NCBI GenBank assembly: GCA_014529385.2
Contig: CM043942.1
Span: 6,511,001 to 6,575,000 of the forward strand
DNA length: 64,000 nucleotides
From: Adiantum capillus-veneris
Lineage: Eukaryota > Streptophyta > Polypodiopsida > Polypodiales > Pteridaceae
Direction of reading: 5' to 3'
The notes below the pieces were generated by a model. It ran no database searches. It had not been told where the DNA came from and saw nothing but the letters and a program-made list of their open reading frames with translations. Numbering within the stretch: position 1 is the stretch's first letter; each line of letters starts with the position of its first letter. Both the position numbers and the translations under genes were made by a program. Positions 10,121 to 20,576 of the stretch are shown here, one piece after another.

Positions 10121-11542
10121 ATGGCTTCCACGTCTTCTCGCCCAAGAAGCTCCATGTGTTTACTGTCTCTCACACCAACAACCAACAGCTGCACTTTGCC
10201 TAGAAGGCCAAGTAGTAGCATATCCTCAATTACAATATCAAATTCAATAAGTGCAGAGAACCAATGCCATTGGACAAAGGATAAACAAAGGTTCATGGGT
10301 CCTCATGCAACCAAGAAGACCCAAGAGGTCTAGTGGTATCAACGTTTACCGCTCAGCATGGAAGGCCAGAGTGTTGGATTTCGAAGTTGAAATCGGCAAA
10401 AGATCTGTAAAGGAAGTTCTTGTTCAGCATGTGTTTACCCATCCAGAGGTGATAGCAAACGGTGGAAATGTATCAGATATACATCAACCATGTTGCAATT
10501 GTAAGTACTCTTGACATGTGAACTTACTGATACTCTCATTATAACTTTTCTTATATATTTTGCAATGTTTCTCCCATTTCTTATGAGCAATGTCTCCATT
10601 CTTCACAGCTCAATTACATTAGATTTGTCATCTTTACTTATTGATACTCTTAGTTTAACTCTTCTTATATATATTGCAGATGTTTATCCCTCTTCTTATG
10701 AGCAATGGGAGCATGTGGAGTGCATAATAGGCCTCTTCCATGTTGTTCATGCCCACATTGGTTCTCTACAGTATTCAGGGAGGAGCAGCAAAAGCCTGGC
10801 TGATGAGGGAATATTTTTGTATGACCACTTCTACCAACTCAGCTCAGGGAATAAGAATGGCATGTTGGTGAAAGTGCCTCTACCAACCGATTAGAACACT
10901 GTGGACTGGCCAGTTCTCGAGGAAACAATGGTGGAGGCAATGCGAAGTAAGCTCTACAAGGATATACAGAGGTCTCTACGTAGCTCTATTCCCACCAAAC
11001 TGGTTAGAATTACAAACTTTTGTCCTGTTGCACTCTTCATAGAGTTGTTTCATAGCTACAACATCCGTGTTACGAAAACTATGTTCATATGCAAGTCATT
11101 TCAGCAGTCATCCTGTGACAAAATTCTTGACAGAGGATGGTATGTAAAGGAAGAGATTGGTTTACGGTGCGAGGTCGTGCTTGATACTCTAGTTGTCAAG
11201 TACATGATTGCAAGCCAATCACTGTTACTCTCTTTTTGGTATATGCGATCACAAATGCTCAATGGTAAGTACATTCCTATGGACCAGGTTTCTGCAGGTT
11301 TGGAAGATAATCCTGCTGTGGATGTGGAAGTGATTGATAAAGAGCATGGCCTACTGTTGGTGGTTACAATAAGGGAGCTATGCAGTCTTCAGCATTTGCG
11401 GCATGACATAATTGAAGAGTCAATGGACAGGGACCTATCAGATTTTTCCTTTTTCCTAGCTGGCCGTAAGGTGATGCGGCGAAGGGAAAAAGATATTTTG
11501 TGCAAAGAGTTGGATGGTCGGGTTGAAGTAGTGTCAATGTAA
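10121..11542 (+). pseudogene. Unrecognised element gene A, one nonsense codon
   Basis: The ATG at 10121 opens a serine-rich N-terminus. A consensus donor follows at 10501 (CAATT|GTAAGT), and the matching acceptor is at 10679 (ATATTGCAG). The phases agree (phase 1 to phase 1), giving VYPSSYEQWEHVEC after the junction. A second small intron or frame change near 10260-10330 is needed to connect the first ATG to the frame used at 10251-10500, so the 5' end is uncertain. The downstream frame runs from 10680 to 11542 with one in-frame TAG at 10892-10894 (LPTD*NTVDWP). It ends convergently with the fusion gene, separated by a (CT)n run. I recognise no family. The text after 11100 is rich in charged residues and has no clear membrane segment or zinc motif. 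Confidence 0.5.
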
Positions 11543-11661
11543 CAGATATTCTTGTGAACCCAAGTGTATACAAATGACTTTCAATACATGAAGTTTATTG
11601 AGCTCATTTGTGAATTGTGCCCTGTGAAAAAGTGTGCTTGAAGTACATTTCTTTACCATGT

Positions 11662-11668
<7 letters not shown>

Positions 11669-11731
<63 letters not shown>
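11669..11731. repeat. (CT)n microsatellite between convergent genes
   Basis: A pure CT run of about 63 bp separates the 3' ends of gene A and the H3-Ulp1-FCP1 gene. Confidence 0.95.
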
Positions 11732-11734
<3 letters not shown>

Positions 11735-11764
11735 GTTAGACAAGACAAAGACATGATAGAAGAG

Positions 11765-12328
11765 TCATCTTAATTCATTAGAAAGTACAAACTCGTCTGT
11801 GAACAATGGACTGAGATACAATTTCTGTAAGTATGGAATCACAATGTCTTCAAGGTAAAAATCGAAGGAATGCCCCTCGAAAGAAGGTGGTGAGATAGTT
11901 TTTCCCGACGGATTTAGTTCTCCCTTTTCAGGAGTATCATCAATCAGTAGTGTATTAGTTGCATCAAAGGGTACATCAATTTGGCTAAACGGTTTGTACA
12001 AAAGAGGTAAGTGTGGTTTTTTAGGGTGGTAGTGGCCCTCAACGGTAACGCATTTTCTTTGATCATACAAAAAGACAAAATCTGACGTGTGAGCGCCGCA
12101 TACACTGCAAACTATTGTAACTAGTGGCGAAAAGTTTTGCCTTTGCATTGAAGACCATATGGCAACTCTGAAGCGCAGAAGAAGAAACTGAATAAATTCC
12201 TTGGTTCCTGGACAAACCACGACGCGACAAGTTCCCATCCGAAACGTTTGCAAATCCTCAAAGGGTTCTATGTCACCGAGAGGCACGCGCATCAGCAGCA
12301 ATCCATTGACGTCCAAGATAATCAACCT
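11765..12328 (-). other. FCP1-like HAD phosphatase domain of the fusion gene
   Basis: Exon 5 encodes 187 residues. The nucleophile Asp is in ILDVNGLL. The second motif-I Asp of FCP1 (DxD) is Asn here, a variant I recall from some plant FCP1-homology proteins. Motif II is AIWSSM and motif III is LLIDDTPEKG. A CPGTKEFIQFLL segment matches the RPGxxEFL region of the family, with Cys in place of Arg. Confidence 0.8.
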
Positions 12329-13129
12329 CTGTAAAAGTTGACAAGTACATATAAGTAGTTAGAAGCTGAACATATTTTTCCATACTTGAATAGACATTAC
12401 CGGAACAACCGTATCTACAGGTAGCAAGGGTCCATACTGGGTCTCTGTAGTGTTGATGTCGTTGTTGCTCTCCTCTGCTTTAGCTTCATCATTCACATCT
12501 TCATAGTCATCATTCACATCTTCATCAGGGGTCTCCCCCATGGCTCTTTCTGCCTCATTCAAGGTTTCCTCCAAGGCCTTTTCCTCTCCCTCGGTTGACC
12601 GACTTGCCTCATACATCCTTGCCTGATCCATATCAGTTTGCTCATCCCTAGGCCTGCTTTCCTCATCCATATCCTTTTGCTCATCTATAGGCCTGCTTTC
12701 CTCATCTTGGGTTTCATCCATAGGCTCTTTTGGCTCCTCCACTGGCTGACTTGGCTCTTTCATTGTCTCCTCTGGTTGTACACTAGCACCTTCCATATTC
12801 TCATTTGACCTTTCCTCATCCTCGGCTCTTTCATCTTCTGCTGATATGACCCCCTCAGCCCGTTGTGATTCCACTGTATCGGATGCAGGGGTTTGTCGTG
12901 GTGGCACGTCATGTATTGTTAGATCAATAGTGCGGTCATCCAAGCCGCTATCTTCAAGCTCTCTGGGGCTAGACATAGTAAGCAGGTGTTGTATTAAACT
13001 TACCCAGTATCTTTGCAAATAATCATATGTGTAGTTTTTTAAAGCACTCTGCAAAATTGAAAGACCACATGGTGAGAATTCTTTTATAAACTAAACCAAA
13101 ACTGACTGAATTCATTGCCAAATGGTTAC

Positions 13130-13661
13130 CTTAGTCATGAAAGGTTTTAATGCAAAGTAGCTTTGCAGGACATATTCTGCATGGAGAAGACATCTCCAGC
13201 CGCAAGAATTTCCATCGGTTTGATTTGGGACAGGTACATCTTTGATTGGGGCCTTGTATAGTTCATACCTTCCACATAGCTTGCCATAGGCAAGCAACAA
13301 CCTCTTTATACAACTGCACAAAGCAGCGTCAAGATGTTAGCATGAGGCTTCAAATTTACATGGATATCTATAAGAAACACTTTCTGATACAAAACACTTA
13401 CAGCCTAATTTCAGGGTGAGTTCCTTTTATTGAATTGAACACCCACACTACTGGTTGGTCAACATCAAGGCATATGAGACTCCAGTGATGGTTGTTCTCA
13501 TATGGAAAGATGATGACAGTAACTTCCAGCATAGCACAGTGGAGAAACCACCTCTCAAAGGTCCCAGATGGACTGTTCTTTTGTCTAATAATCACTGACA
13601 TTTGTGGATCAAGAAGAAACACCTCTGTGTGGGTGTGCAGTGGGAGTTGACTTTGATCAGG
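13130..13661 (-). other. Ulp1 (C48) cysteine-peptidase domain of the fusion gene
   Basis: Exons 2 and 3 (13661-13402 and 13313-13130). The His motif is NNHHWSLICLDV, 30-40 residues before the end of exon 2. The position usually held by the catalytic Asp reads VWVFNS, with Asn. The Gln-Cys motif is NQTDGNSCGWRC. Spacing matches Ulp1 and related transposon-borne proteases. The Asn may reduce activity or may substitute for Asp. Confidence 0.85.
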
Positions 13662-14123
13662 CTGCAGAGAGTTTACCTGAGTTAGCAAACCTATTATCTG
13701 AGTTTTCAAAGCTAGCAAGATAGTAACACTTACTTAAGACAAGCATAGATAATTGTGTCTGAAATCTGAGCATCTGGATTCTGAAATAAATTAATGTCCA
13801 CTTTTTCCAGAGCTAGCTTTCTGGCTCCATCTACAAATGGTATCTCTGCAAGCAAACCATCCTTCATTGAAAGTAGAGTTTCTTGATTGCTTGCCTCTAT
13901 GGATAGGGTCACATTGCATTCTATTTGCCTCTGGGACTCCACTGCTACTTTTGCTTTCTCCTTAAGCTCTGCTTCTCTTATGTCCTCTGTTTGGCGAGCA
14001 ATAGTCTCTGCCCTTGCCCTTGTATTCACATCATGTGTGACATCTACAACTGTGAGTTGTGGCACTAGCTCAGGGGGGTATAACAAAATTTCCCTCATTT
14101 TCTTATCCCTACAAACATTGGGG

Positions 14124-14560
14124 ACCAGTAGTTTGTCATACCTCCACCTTATTCTTTTCAGTGTCTCACTATCTTTGTCCATTATAGTAACCCTGTGGGC
14201 ATGGGCTGCAACAATGGTGATGCCACTGAAGTACTCCAGTAGGAAGTCCTCTGCTACTTCTTATAGAGCCATTAATGCCACCACCTTCCACCTTTTGGTG
14301 CCCCAGGTAGCTTCTTCACATATGGACCTCACCATCCTCTGAAAGGGCAGCTTTGGTATGCATAAATCTACACATTTCTGTGCCTTTCTGATTTCTCTGA
14401 AAAGTCCCATGCAGGTTTGTAACTTCTTCACCCTTGGACCTTTCAGAATTTTACTGCGTTTTCCAGGTCTTTTCTTTGGGGTTGCAGATCTGCTACTTGC
14501 CTTAGCTGCTAATCCTGGTCCCTTGCCTGCCTTCCTTGCAGTGGCTTTTGTTCTAGCCAT
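14124..14560 (-). other. Histone H3-like domain (exon 1 of the fusion gene)
   Basis: Residues 1-99 and 101-145 follow H3 from tail to helix 3. Seen: R2, T3, K4, R8 and K9 of the tail are kept, while S10 is replaced. Helix N is GLFREIRKAQK and helix 1 is LPFQRMVRSI. Loop 1 (EEATWGTKRW) is one residue longer than in canonical H3. Helix 2 starts WKVVALMAL and continues EVAEDFLLEYF. Helix 3 is KDSETLKRIRW. The longer loop 1 followed by RW resembles centromeric H3 (CENH3), which also has an extended loop 1 and an RW motif. The middle of the tail does not resemble either type. The stop codon falls inside helix 2. Confidence 0.85.
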
Positions 14561-14581
14561 TTCACTGTATACAAAAAGAGG

Positions 14582-14582
<1 letters not shown>

Positions 14583-14658
<76 letters not shown>
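14583..14658. repeat. (CT)n microsatellite in the 5' leader of the fusion gene
   Basis: A CT run ending about 23 bp upstream of the ATG at 14560. On the gene's strand it is (GA)n. Plant BBR/BPC factors bind (GA)n, so a promoter or leader role is possible but not shown. Confidence 0.9.
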
Positions 14659-14663
<5 letters not shown>

Positions 14664-14717
14664 TCCTTTCTATAGCTTAGCATATTTAAATAGAGAGAGA
14701 GAGTGAGCGACTCCCAT

Positions 14718-14778
14718 TACTAAAGGCGCGCGTGGAGCATGTTTTGACCTCAAAAAACACCTCCGCGCACCGTTAGTA
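14718..14778. repeat. 61-nt GC-arm hairpin, copy 1
   Basis: The left arm is TACTAAAGGCGCGCGTGGAG and the right arm ends CGCGCACCGTTAGTA. The loop (GCATGTTTTGACC and onward) is unique to this copy. If TA at each end is a target duplication, the insert is 57 bp. Confidence 0.85.
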
Positions 14779-14870
14779 TAAGGTAAAAGAAAGACTCACT
14801 CTCTCTCTCTCTTTCCCCCACCTTACATCCTCTCTCTATAACACTCACACATACACTGGTCGATGCACAG

Positions 14871-15442
<572 letters not shown>

Positions 15443-15849
15443 TTGTTTGTTAAGACAGAGCTAGATATGCAATATACTGTGACAGAAACAGAGAGAGAGA
15501 GATAGAGGCAAAGGCAGAGGGAAATTTCAGAAGCAAAGGGAGAGAGAGAGAGGGCCAAACCTCTTGAGGACGCAGACCTTCGTTATGTCTAAGATGGGTC
15601 GGCTTGCTGTCGGAGACGCAGACGACGGCTCTTTCTCTCTCTCTCTCTCTCTTTCACTCACTTTCTTTCACGAGGTGTGGTTTTTCTCTCTCATCACCTC
15701 TATATATGACGTACAAAAGTATACGGTCTCAATAATGACCGCACGTGCGACAACATGCAATTATACTCTATTTTATAGTAACACATGGGGCGCCGCCGTG
15801 TGTATCCGTTATAAGTGTGATTTTGAGAGAGAGAAAGAGAGAGAACAAT

Positions 15850-15851
<2 letters not shown>
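15443..15851. other. Intergenic stretch of the TIR element
   Basis: Short AG and CT tracts and no convincing gene. GGCGCCGCC occurs at about 15789-15797 without an evident partner arm. Confidence 0.4.

Positions 15852-15913
<62 letters not shown>
15852..15913. repeat. (AG)n then (ATAG)n at the LINE 3' junction
   Basis: The AG run changes to AGAT units just before the LINE 3' end at about 15934. On the LINE strand this reads (CTAT)n(CT)n, a possible slippage product of target-primed reverse transcription. Confidence 0.85.
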
Positions 15914-15918
<5 letters not shown>

Positions 15919-16026
15919 TAGATAGATAGATAGTTCTATTATCGTCCTCGGAGGTCAAATATGACCTATGGGACCAAATGAACATGTCACGTGGTGTGAG
16001 TGGAGTTCATAAGTGACTCTCGATGC

Positions 16027-19000
16027 TCAAAAATGGCTAAAATGAGCGTCGCAATAGAGTCCACATCGTGGTTGGGAGAGGAAGGTATGTAGGGAGAGAT
16101 CATGGCTGAATATATGGGGAAAAGAGGACCTAATGTGGTCAAAAGCTGAGCACTCAAGTAGTGTGTGGTACTCACTCTCTCGCACTTGACGAGGGCATAA
16201 GGTGCAAAGTCGATGACACTCCTTGCCAGTGCCCCAACGTCCTGTCTCGCAGCGTAGAGAATGGGAGCTAAGACGAATGGAGGCAATGGTGCGGATCGCA
16301 CTCAACGGGATGGGCTCAAGGATGTAGGAATGGGTTCGGTTACCTCGTTCCGAGAAGAAGAGAGATTTGTAGTTTGGGGCAACGTGTGTGGTGTAATGGC
16401 TGAAGCGAGAACCTCCGGATTTCTCCCAAGCCGTGATACATTGGCGTTGTAAGAAGGCCTCATTAACTTGGGAGTCGATCGACGCATCCTTGACCAAGTG
16501 ACATGCATCCCATCTTCCAAACCATTTCTTGATATCAAGCATCCACCCCGAACTTAGTATTTTGCTCTTGCATGTCTTTTGAACCATTTGACTTGCTTCA
16601 TATGCGATTCTAGGAAGTCGATGCAAAGGGCTACGTTTTGTCTTACGCATGTACTCCACAACCCTTTGCATGCCCAAGACCTCAACGAGAAGCAATCCGG
16701 ACTCAAGAAGTAAGAGCATGTAGGGTGTTTGTGTCTTGACTTGGAGAAAGTTGGTGAGAAAACGCTTTTGGACATTCTCAAACTCTTTCCAAGTAGACTT
16801 CCCGATGCTTCCACCCCACACCTCCACTCCATAAAGAAGCACCGGTGTCACCAATGTGTCAAAGAGGTACTTTTTGAGAGCCCAACAATTGATCTCTCCT
16901 GCATTGCACATGTTTTCAAATGCATCATAGGCCCTCTTTTCGGCTTCCAAGCGACGCATTGCACAATCCTTCCATTTATGATTGGATGGAACCTCAAGGC
17001 CAAGGTACTTGAAGTGATCTACCACTTCAAGTTTCTCATTGTTATATACAATGCATGGATTTTCATCATTGAGGGTCTTTACAAGCATAACCTTGGTTTT
17101 GGATCCATTCACGATCAGCCCGCTATGTAGGCAAAAGCGTTCCAAGACACTCATAAGCTTTTGTGCATCTTCTAAGGTATGTGCCAAGAGCACTACATCA
17201 TCGGCATAAAGCAAAAGCATGATCACCGCATTTCCAATCTTAACCTCTTCTATGCCTTCTTGCTGCATAAAGTCAAGAACCATGCATTCCAATTCATCAA
17301 TGAGTAGCCCAAAGAGTGTTGGGGAAAGTGGGCATCCTTGTTTGACACCAATAGTGCTTGCAAAAAATTCTGAAATTCCATCTCCCATACGTAATCGACA
17401 TATCACTTTTTGGTAGATGCGAAAGACTGCATGCATAAATTCTCTCGGCACTTGAAGGCTTTGCATACGTCTCCAAAGATTTCCTCGCGGTACCATGTCA
17501 AAAGCTTTCTTGAAATCCACAAAGCAACAATACAACTTTTTTCCTTTCAATCGAGACGATTCCATAAGAACTCGAAGAGTGACAAGGTGATCAATAGTGC
17601 TATGATGCTTTCGAAAACCTGCTTGGCCAAGTGCACGTTTGCCATTATTTTCAACCCATTCACTTATCTTCATCTCCATGATACATCCAAATAACTTTGC
17701 CATTAAAGAACCAACCATTATAGTGCGATAGTTGTTCACATTGTTTACATCTCCTCCTTTGTGCAAAGGTTTGATCCAATTTGCACTCCAATCATGAGGC
17801 ATGCCATACTGAAGTGCAAGGTTAAACATATCGCATATCCAATATCGTGTTTTCTTGCTTATCCATTTAATCATTTCAGCCTTGACACCTTGAAGGTCAC
17901 CTGCCTTGCGAGTAGCAAGTTTCTCAAGCGCGCGGCATACATCTTCAATGGTAAAGAAGGGAGACATAAACGGAAGGGAGCTACAACACTCCATCTTATC
18001 AACATTGGGTTGCTCATAGAGATTCTTACAATGCATATACATATCCTCAAGAGTCAAGTCACCAAAGCTCTCAACGCGTTTGCCTTTTAGATTTTGCCAA
18101 AACTTGCCACATGCATGTGCTTTCTCTTGTGCTAAAAGAAGTTGTTTTGCGACTTCCCACCTTCTCCTCTTCCTTTGAACAAGTGCTTTGTATGTGTGTG
18201 AACATTCCAAGTAAACTTCCTTGTCTTTGATTGCATCCAATCTTAGCAAGTGTTTTCGGGCTTGACTACATTCCATGTCAAACCATTTCTTCTTGGTGCT
18301 ACCCTTCTTAAACCTTTTGCAAGACATGTGTTTCACAGAAAAGCATATCTTCGCACAAGAGAAAATTACTTCTTTGAAAACTTTCCACTTGCATTCTAAT
18401 GTTGGGCTCTCTTGATGCTCTATCATGCTTAACATTTGGTCCACCATATCAGCATATATAAGTGCTCGTTTGAAGTCTAGACGTAGGTACAAATGATTCA
18501 CATCATGATTGGAGGCTACATGCTTGGGCCGTTTACCACACTTGAGGTCAATACATAACATCCTATGATCCGATTCCAGATTCCATTCACCAAGTGTAAA
18601 GCTTTGTATGCATTCTAGAGTGGCTTCCGAGAACAACATATAGTCAATCACGCTAGCACCGTTATGCTTTCTACATGTAAAGTCATTGGTGCCTTGCCAT
18701 AGAGATACACCATTTGCAATGAGCATTCCGGTACTATTGCACATATGTAGAAGTGACTTTCCATAGTGATCCACTTCTTTTGCATCATTAGAACTTCGAT
18801 TATACATGTATGAGTCATCCTTTCTTGTTGAGACATGTGGCATGTCTACTTGTTGTGTGTCGTGTTGTAGAATATTTGTGCGAGCATTCATGTCTCCAAA
18901 AACAATGACTTCACCTTGATCCTTGTAATGAGCAATGTCTTCCTCTAGTTCAACAAAGGGCCGATCTCTATCCATATTCAAGCAAGCATAAAAGTTGGAG

Positions 19001-19365
19001 TCATAGTGAGGAATGTAGCAACCGGCCACAAACATGACTTGACCATTTGGTGGGCTGATTTTCAGCCATAAGTAGCGTTTATACTTATCTTCTTTGACAA
19101 TGGAAACATCTTTCAAACTCTTTTTGGTCATACATGCTACGCCTCCTTGGCCTCTTCGTTGCTTTGCATTTTTGGCCCACATCAAAGAATGCACATCGTA
19201 TTTGTCAAATCCAAGAATTCGTTGCGCATCATGCTCCCATGTTTCGACAAGAAGTACCACATCGGAGTCATTGGTAAGCTCATCAATGCCAATTCCCGCA
19301 TTCCATGGATGCCCGTTACAATTCCAAAAGCTTATTCGCAAGCGTGAGTTGGTCTCATAGATCAT
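16027..19365 (-). CDS. LINE ORF2: APE endonuclease and reverse transcriptase
   Basis: An uninterrupted frame of 1112 codons from ATG 19365. The N-terminus is an apurinic-type endonuclease: ISFWNCNGHPW, LLVETWEHD, VAGCYIPHYDSNFY, FGDMNAR and the ending ESDHRMLCIDL. The central reverse transcriptase has YRTIMVGSLMAKLF, CFVDFKKAFDMVPR, GVKQGCPLSPTLFGLLID and LLYADDVVLLAH. The C-terminus has a CTLC...HTLLEC zinc motif like that of other LINEs. The enzyme nicks target DNA and primes reverse transcription from the nick. The frame is complete, so this part of the copy may be functional. The C-terminal half also reads open in other frames, which I ignore. Confidence 0.95.
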   Translation of the reverse strand: MIYETNSRLRISFWNCNGHPWNAGIGIDELTNDSDVVLLVETWEHDAQRILGFDKYDVHSLMWAKNAKQRRGQGGVACMTKKSLKDVSIVKEDKYKRYLWLKISPPNGQVMFVAGCYIPHYDSNFYACLNMDRDRPFVELEEDIAHYKDQGEVIVFGDMNARTNILQHDTQQVDMPHVSTRKDDSYMYNRSSNDAKEVDHYGKSLLHMCNSTGMLIANGVSLWQGTNDFTCRKHNGASVIDYMLFSEATLECIQSFTLGEWNLESDHRMLCIDLKCGKRPKHVASNHDVNHLYLRLDFKRALIYADMVDQMLSMIEHQESPTLECKWKVFKEVIFSCAKICFSVKHMSCKRFKKGSTKKKWFDMECSQARKHLLRLDAIKDKEVYLECSHTYKALVQRKRRRWEVAKQLLLAQEKAHACGKFWQNLKGKRVESFGDLTLEDMYMHCKNLYEQPNVDKMECCSSLPFMSPFFTIEDVCRALEKLATRKAGDLQGVKAEMIKWISKKTRYWICDMFNLALQYGMPHDWSANWIKPLHKGGDVNNVNNYRTIMVGSLMAKLFGCIMEMKISEWVENNGKRALGQAGFRKHHSTIDHLVTLRVLMESSRLKGKKLYCCFVDFKKAFDMVPRGNLWRRMQSLQVPREFMHAVFRIYQKVICRLRMGDGISEFFASTIGVKQGCPLSPTLFGLLIDELECMVLDFMQQEGIEEVKIGNAVIMLLLYADDVVLLAHTLEDAQKLMSVLERFCLHSGLIVNGSKTKVMLVKTLNDENPCIVYNNEKLEVVDHFKYLGLEVPSNHKWKDCAMRRLEAEKRAYDAFENMCNAGEINCWALKKYLFDTLVTPVLLYGVEVWGGSIGKSTWKEFENVQKRFLTNFLQVKTQTPYMLLLLESGLLLVEVLGMQRVVEYMRKTKRSPLHRLPRIAYEASQMVQKTCKSKILSSGWMLDIKKWFGRWDACHLVKDASIDSQVNEAFLQRQCITAWEKSGGSRFSHYTTHVAPNYKSLFFSERGNRTHSYILEPIPLSAIRTIASIRLSSHSLRCETGRWGTGKECHRLCTLCPRQVRESEYHTLLECSAFDHIRSSFPHIFSHDLSLHTFLSQPRCGLYCDAHFSHF

Positions 19366-19407
19366 GTGTCCCTATTTGTTGGGTGGACTTGCATCCTCCT
19401 TAAGTGG

Positions 19408-20307
19408 CTAAATTTCTTCTTGAGGTGATACCTTAAACTTCTTGCTTCTTTCCTCATATGCTCTGCGACGTACATTTTGTTGCATAATAGTGCGATCCTC
19501 ATATACATTACAACCTGTTCCTTTGAGGTAGATCCAAACATTGTCAAGGATGATCTTTCTCTTTACCTCATCAGCCATGGTACATACAATAGGTCTTTCT
19601 CCCGAGCGAGGGACTCCTTGTTTTCATACTCGATGTGCACCATAAGCCATGATTCCTGACATGCCAAAGTGTGTAGCAAAAAACTCTTCAATAGAAACTG
19701 CAAGAGATTGGGGTGTTTCCATGCTTTCCTCCTTGATTCCACGAATGACGATGTTCTTTGAGCGTTTTTGTCGTTCGTGCAATTCTTGAGTGTCCACATT
19801 CTCTACATTCTTTGCTTGGACAACGGCTTGCGTGATAGGAGATGTAGAAACCACATTATCCTTACATATATCAGTCCATGATTTGGATGCATTTCTCATC
19901 TCACATACATCATGTCGTATTGTATCTATTGTTTCCTCTTTCAATACATGATCACTCTCAACTTTGCTCAAGCGCTCTTTCAATACATTCATGTCAACAA
20001 GAGAGCGTTTATATTCTTGAACTTCATTCTCAAGATGCATCAAGCGTGTTGTTTGCATTTCAAGAACCTTCTTGAGGTGCTCATTCTCCACAACGAGAAC
20101 TCTTAAAGTACCATTCTCCATTGCAAGTGCGCGCAACTCTTCACCTTGTTTGTTGACGGTTTCTTGTAACGAGATCAAGTAAGCCATGATCATTGCTTCC
20201 GTTGTTGTAGATGATGTGGTTGGATTAGCATCCAAATTCCTTGGAGATTTTGCATCATTCTCCATGGCGAGTAAGGCTTTTCCACCCTCGCGAGTTTTGT
20301 CTGACAT
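19408..20307 (-). pseudogene. LINE ORF1: coiled coil plus RRM-like domain, one stop
   Basis: ATG at 20307 (MSDKTREGGK). Residues about 40-130 are heptad-like (LKKVLEMQTTRLMHLENEV), followed by an RRM-like segment with SKNIVIRGIKEE and AHRV. A TGA at 19624-19626 follows AHRV, while the related LINE at 61200 reads AHRVGKQGAP, so GGA became TGA. The frame stays open after the stop (KQGVPRSGERPIVCTMADE) to a TAG at 19408. ORF1 products of this type bind RNA and form trimers. Confidence 0.8.
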
Positions 20308-20531
20308 TGCCTTCAAGTCGGCAACAAAAACGCAAAGTTTTGACAGTTTTTTCAGTTCTGAGATGCTGTTACAGCAAAGCCTTCCATTACACAGAAAAAT
20401 TATGTCTTTACATCAGTGCGTAGAGGGCTTCGTGCTCTTCAATTGAGGCTATAGATCACCTAAATCGGAGTTCGGATGAGCAAGTTATGGTCAAAAGAAT
20501 GAACTGCTGTCTACTAGGTCAAAAAACAGCT

Positions 20532-20532
<1 letters not shown>

Positions 20533-20576
<44 letters not shown>

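Larger units (their letters stand above)
11765..14560 (-). pseudogene. Histone H3-like / Ulp1 protease / FCP1-like phosphatase fusion
   Basis: Five exons on the minus strand: 14560-13734, about 13661-13402, 13313-13130, 13048-12401 and 12328-11765. Junctions 2-3, 3-4 and 4-5 are GT-AG and in phase. Junction 1-2 has a good donor (TTAA|GTAAGT) and acceptor (CTCTGCAG) but is out of phase, so a small indel is likely. Exon 1 begins MARTKATARKAGKG, matching the H3 tail around K4 and K9. The H3 fold follows (GLFREIRKAQ, KLPFQRMVR, MAL, AHAHRVTIMDKD); TAA at 14263-14261 replaces the conserved Gln of MALQE at codon 100. Exons 2-3 are a Ulp1/C48 peptidase: HHWSLICLD, then QTDGNSCGW with the oxyanion Gln and nucleophile Cys. 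Exon 4 is a Glu/Asp-rich linker. Exon 5 is an FCP1-type HAD domain: ILDVNGLL, AIWSSM, LLIDDTPEKG. Known families suggest chromatin binding, SUMO removal and CTD-type dephosphorylation; the combination is new to me. The nonsense codon makes this copy probably non-functional as a full-length protein. Confidence 0.85.
15914..20532 (-). mobile_element. Full-length APE-type LINE, inserted in (AG)n
   Basis: The 3' end is at left, at a conserved terminal segment (reverse of GTCCTCGGAGGTCAAATATGAC near 15945-15966). The 5' end is at right, near 20514-20532 (ACTAGGTCAAAAAACAGC). (AG)n flanks it on both sides. ORF1 (20307-19408) and ORF2 (19365-16027) are in the usual order. A second copy of the family lies at 57558-62105 with the same two ends. 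It separates the two gene pairs of the TIR element, so it inserted after that element. Confidence 0.85.

Noticed and set aside
14261-14683. Possibility that the H3-like exon is an ordinary host H3 gene fragment
   Set aside because: The sequence differs at most tail and many core positions, the exon continues past the fold into a long linker with a good donor, and the Ulp1 exons follow in the same orientation.
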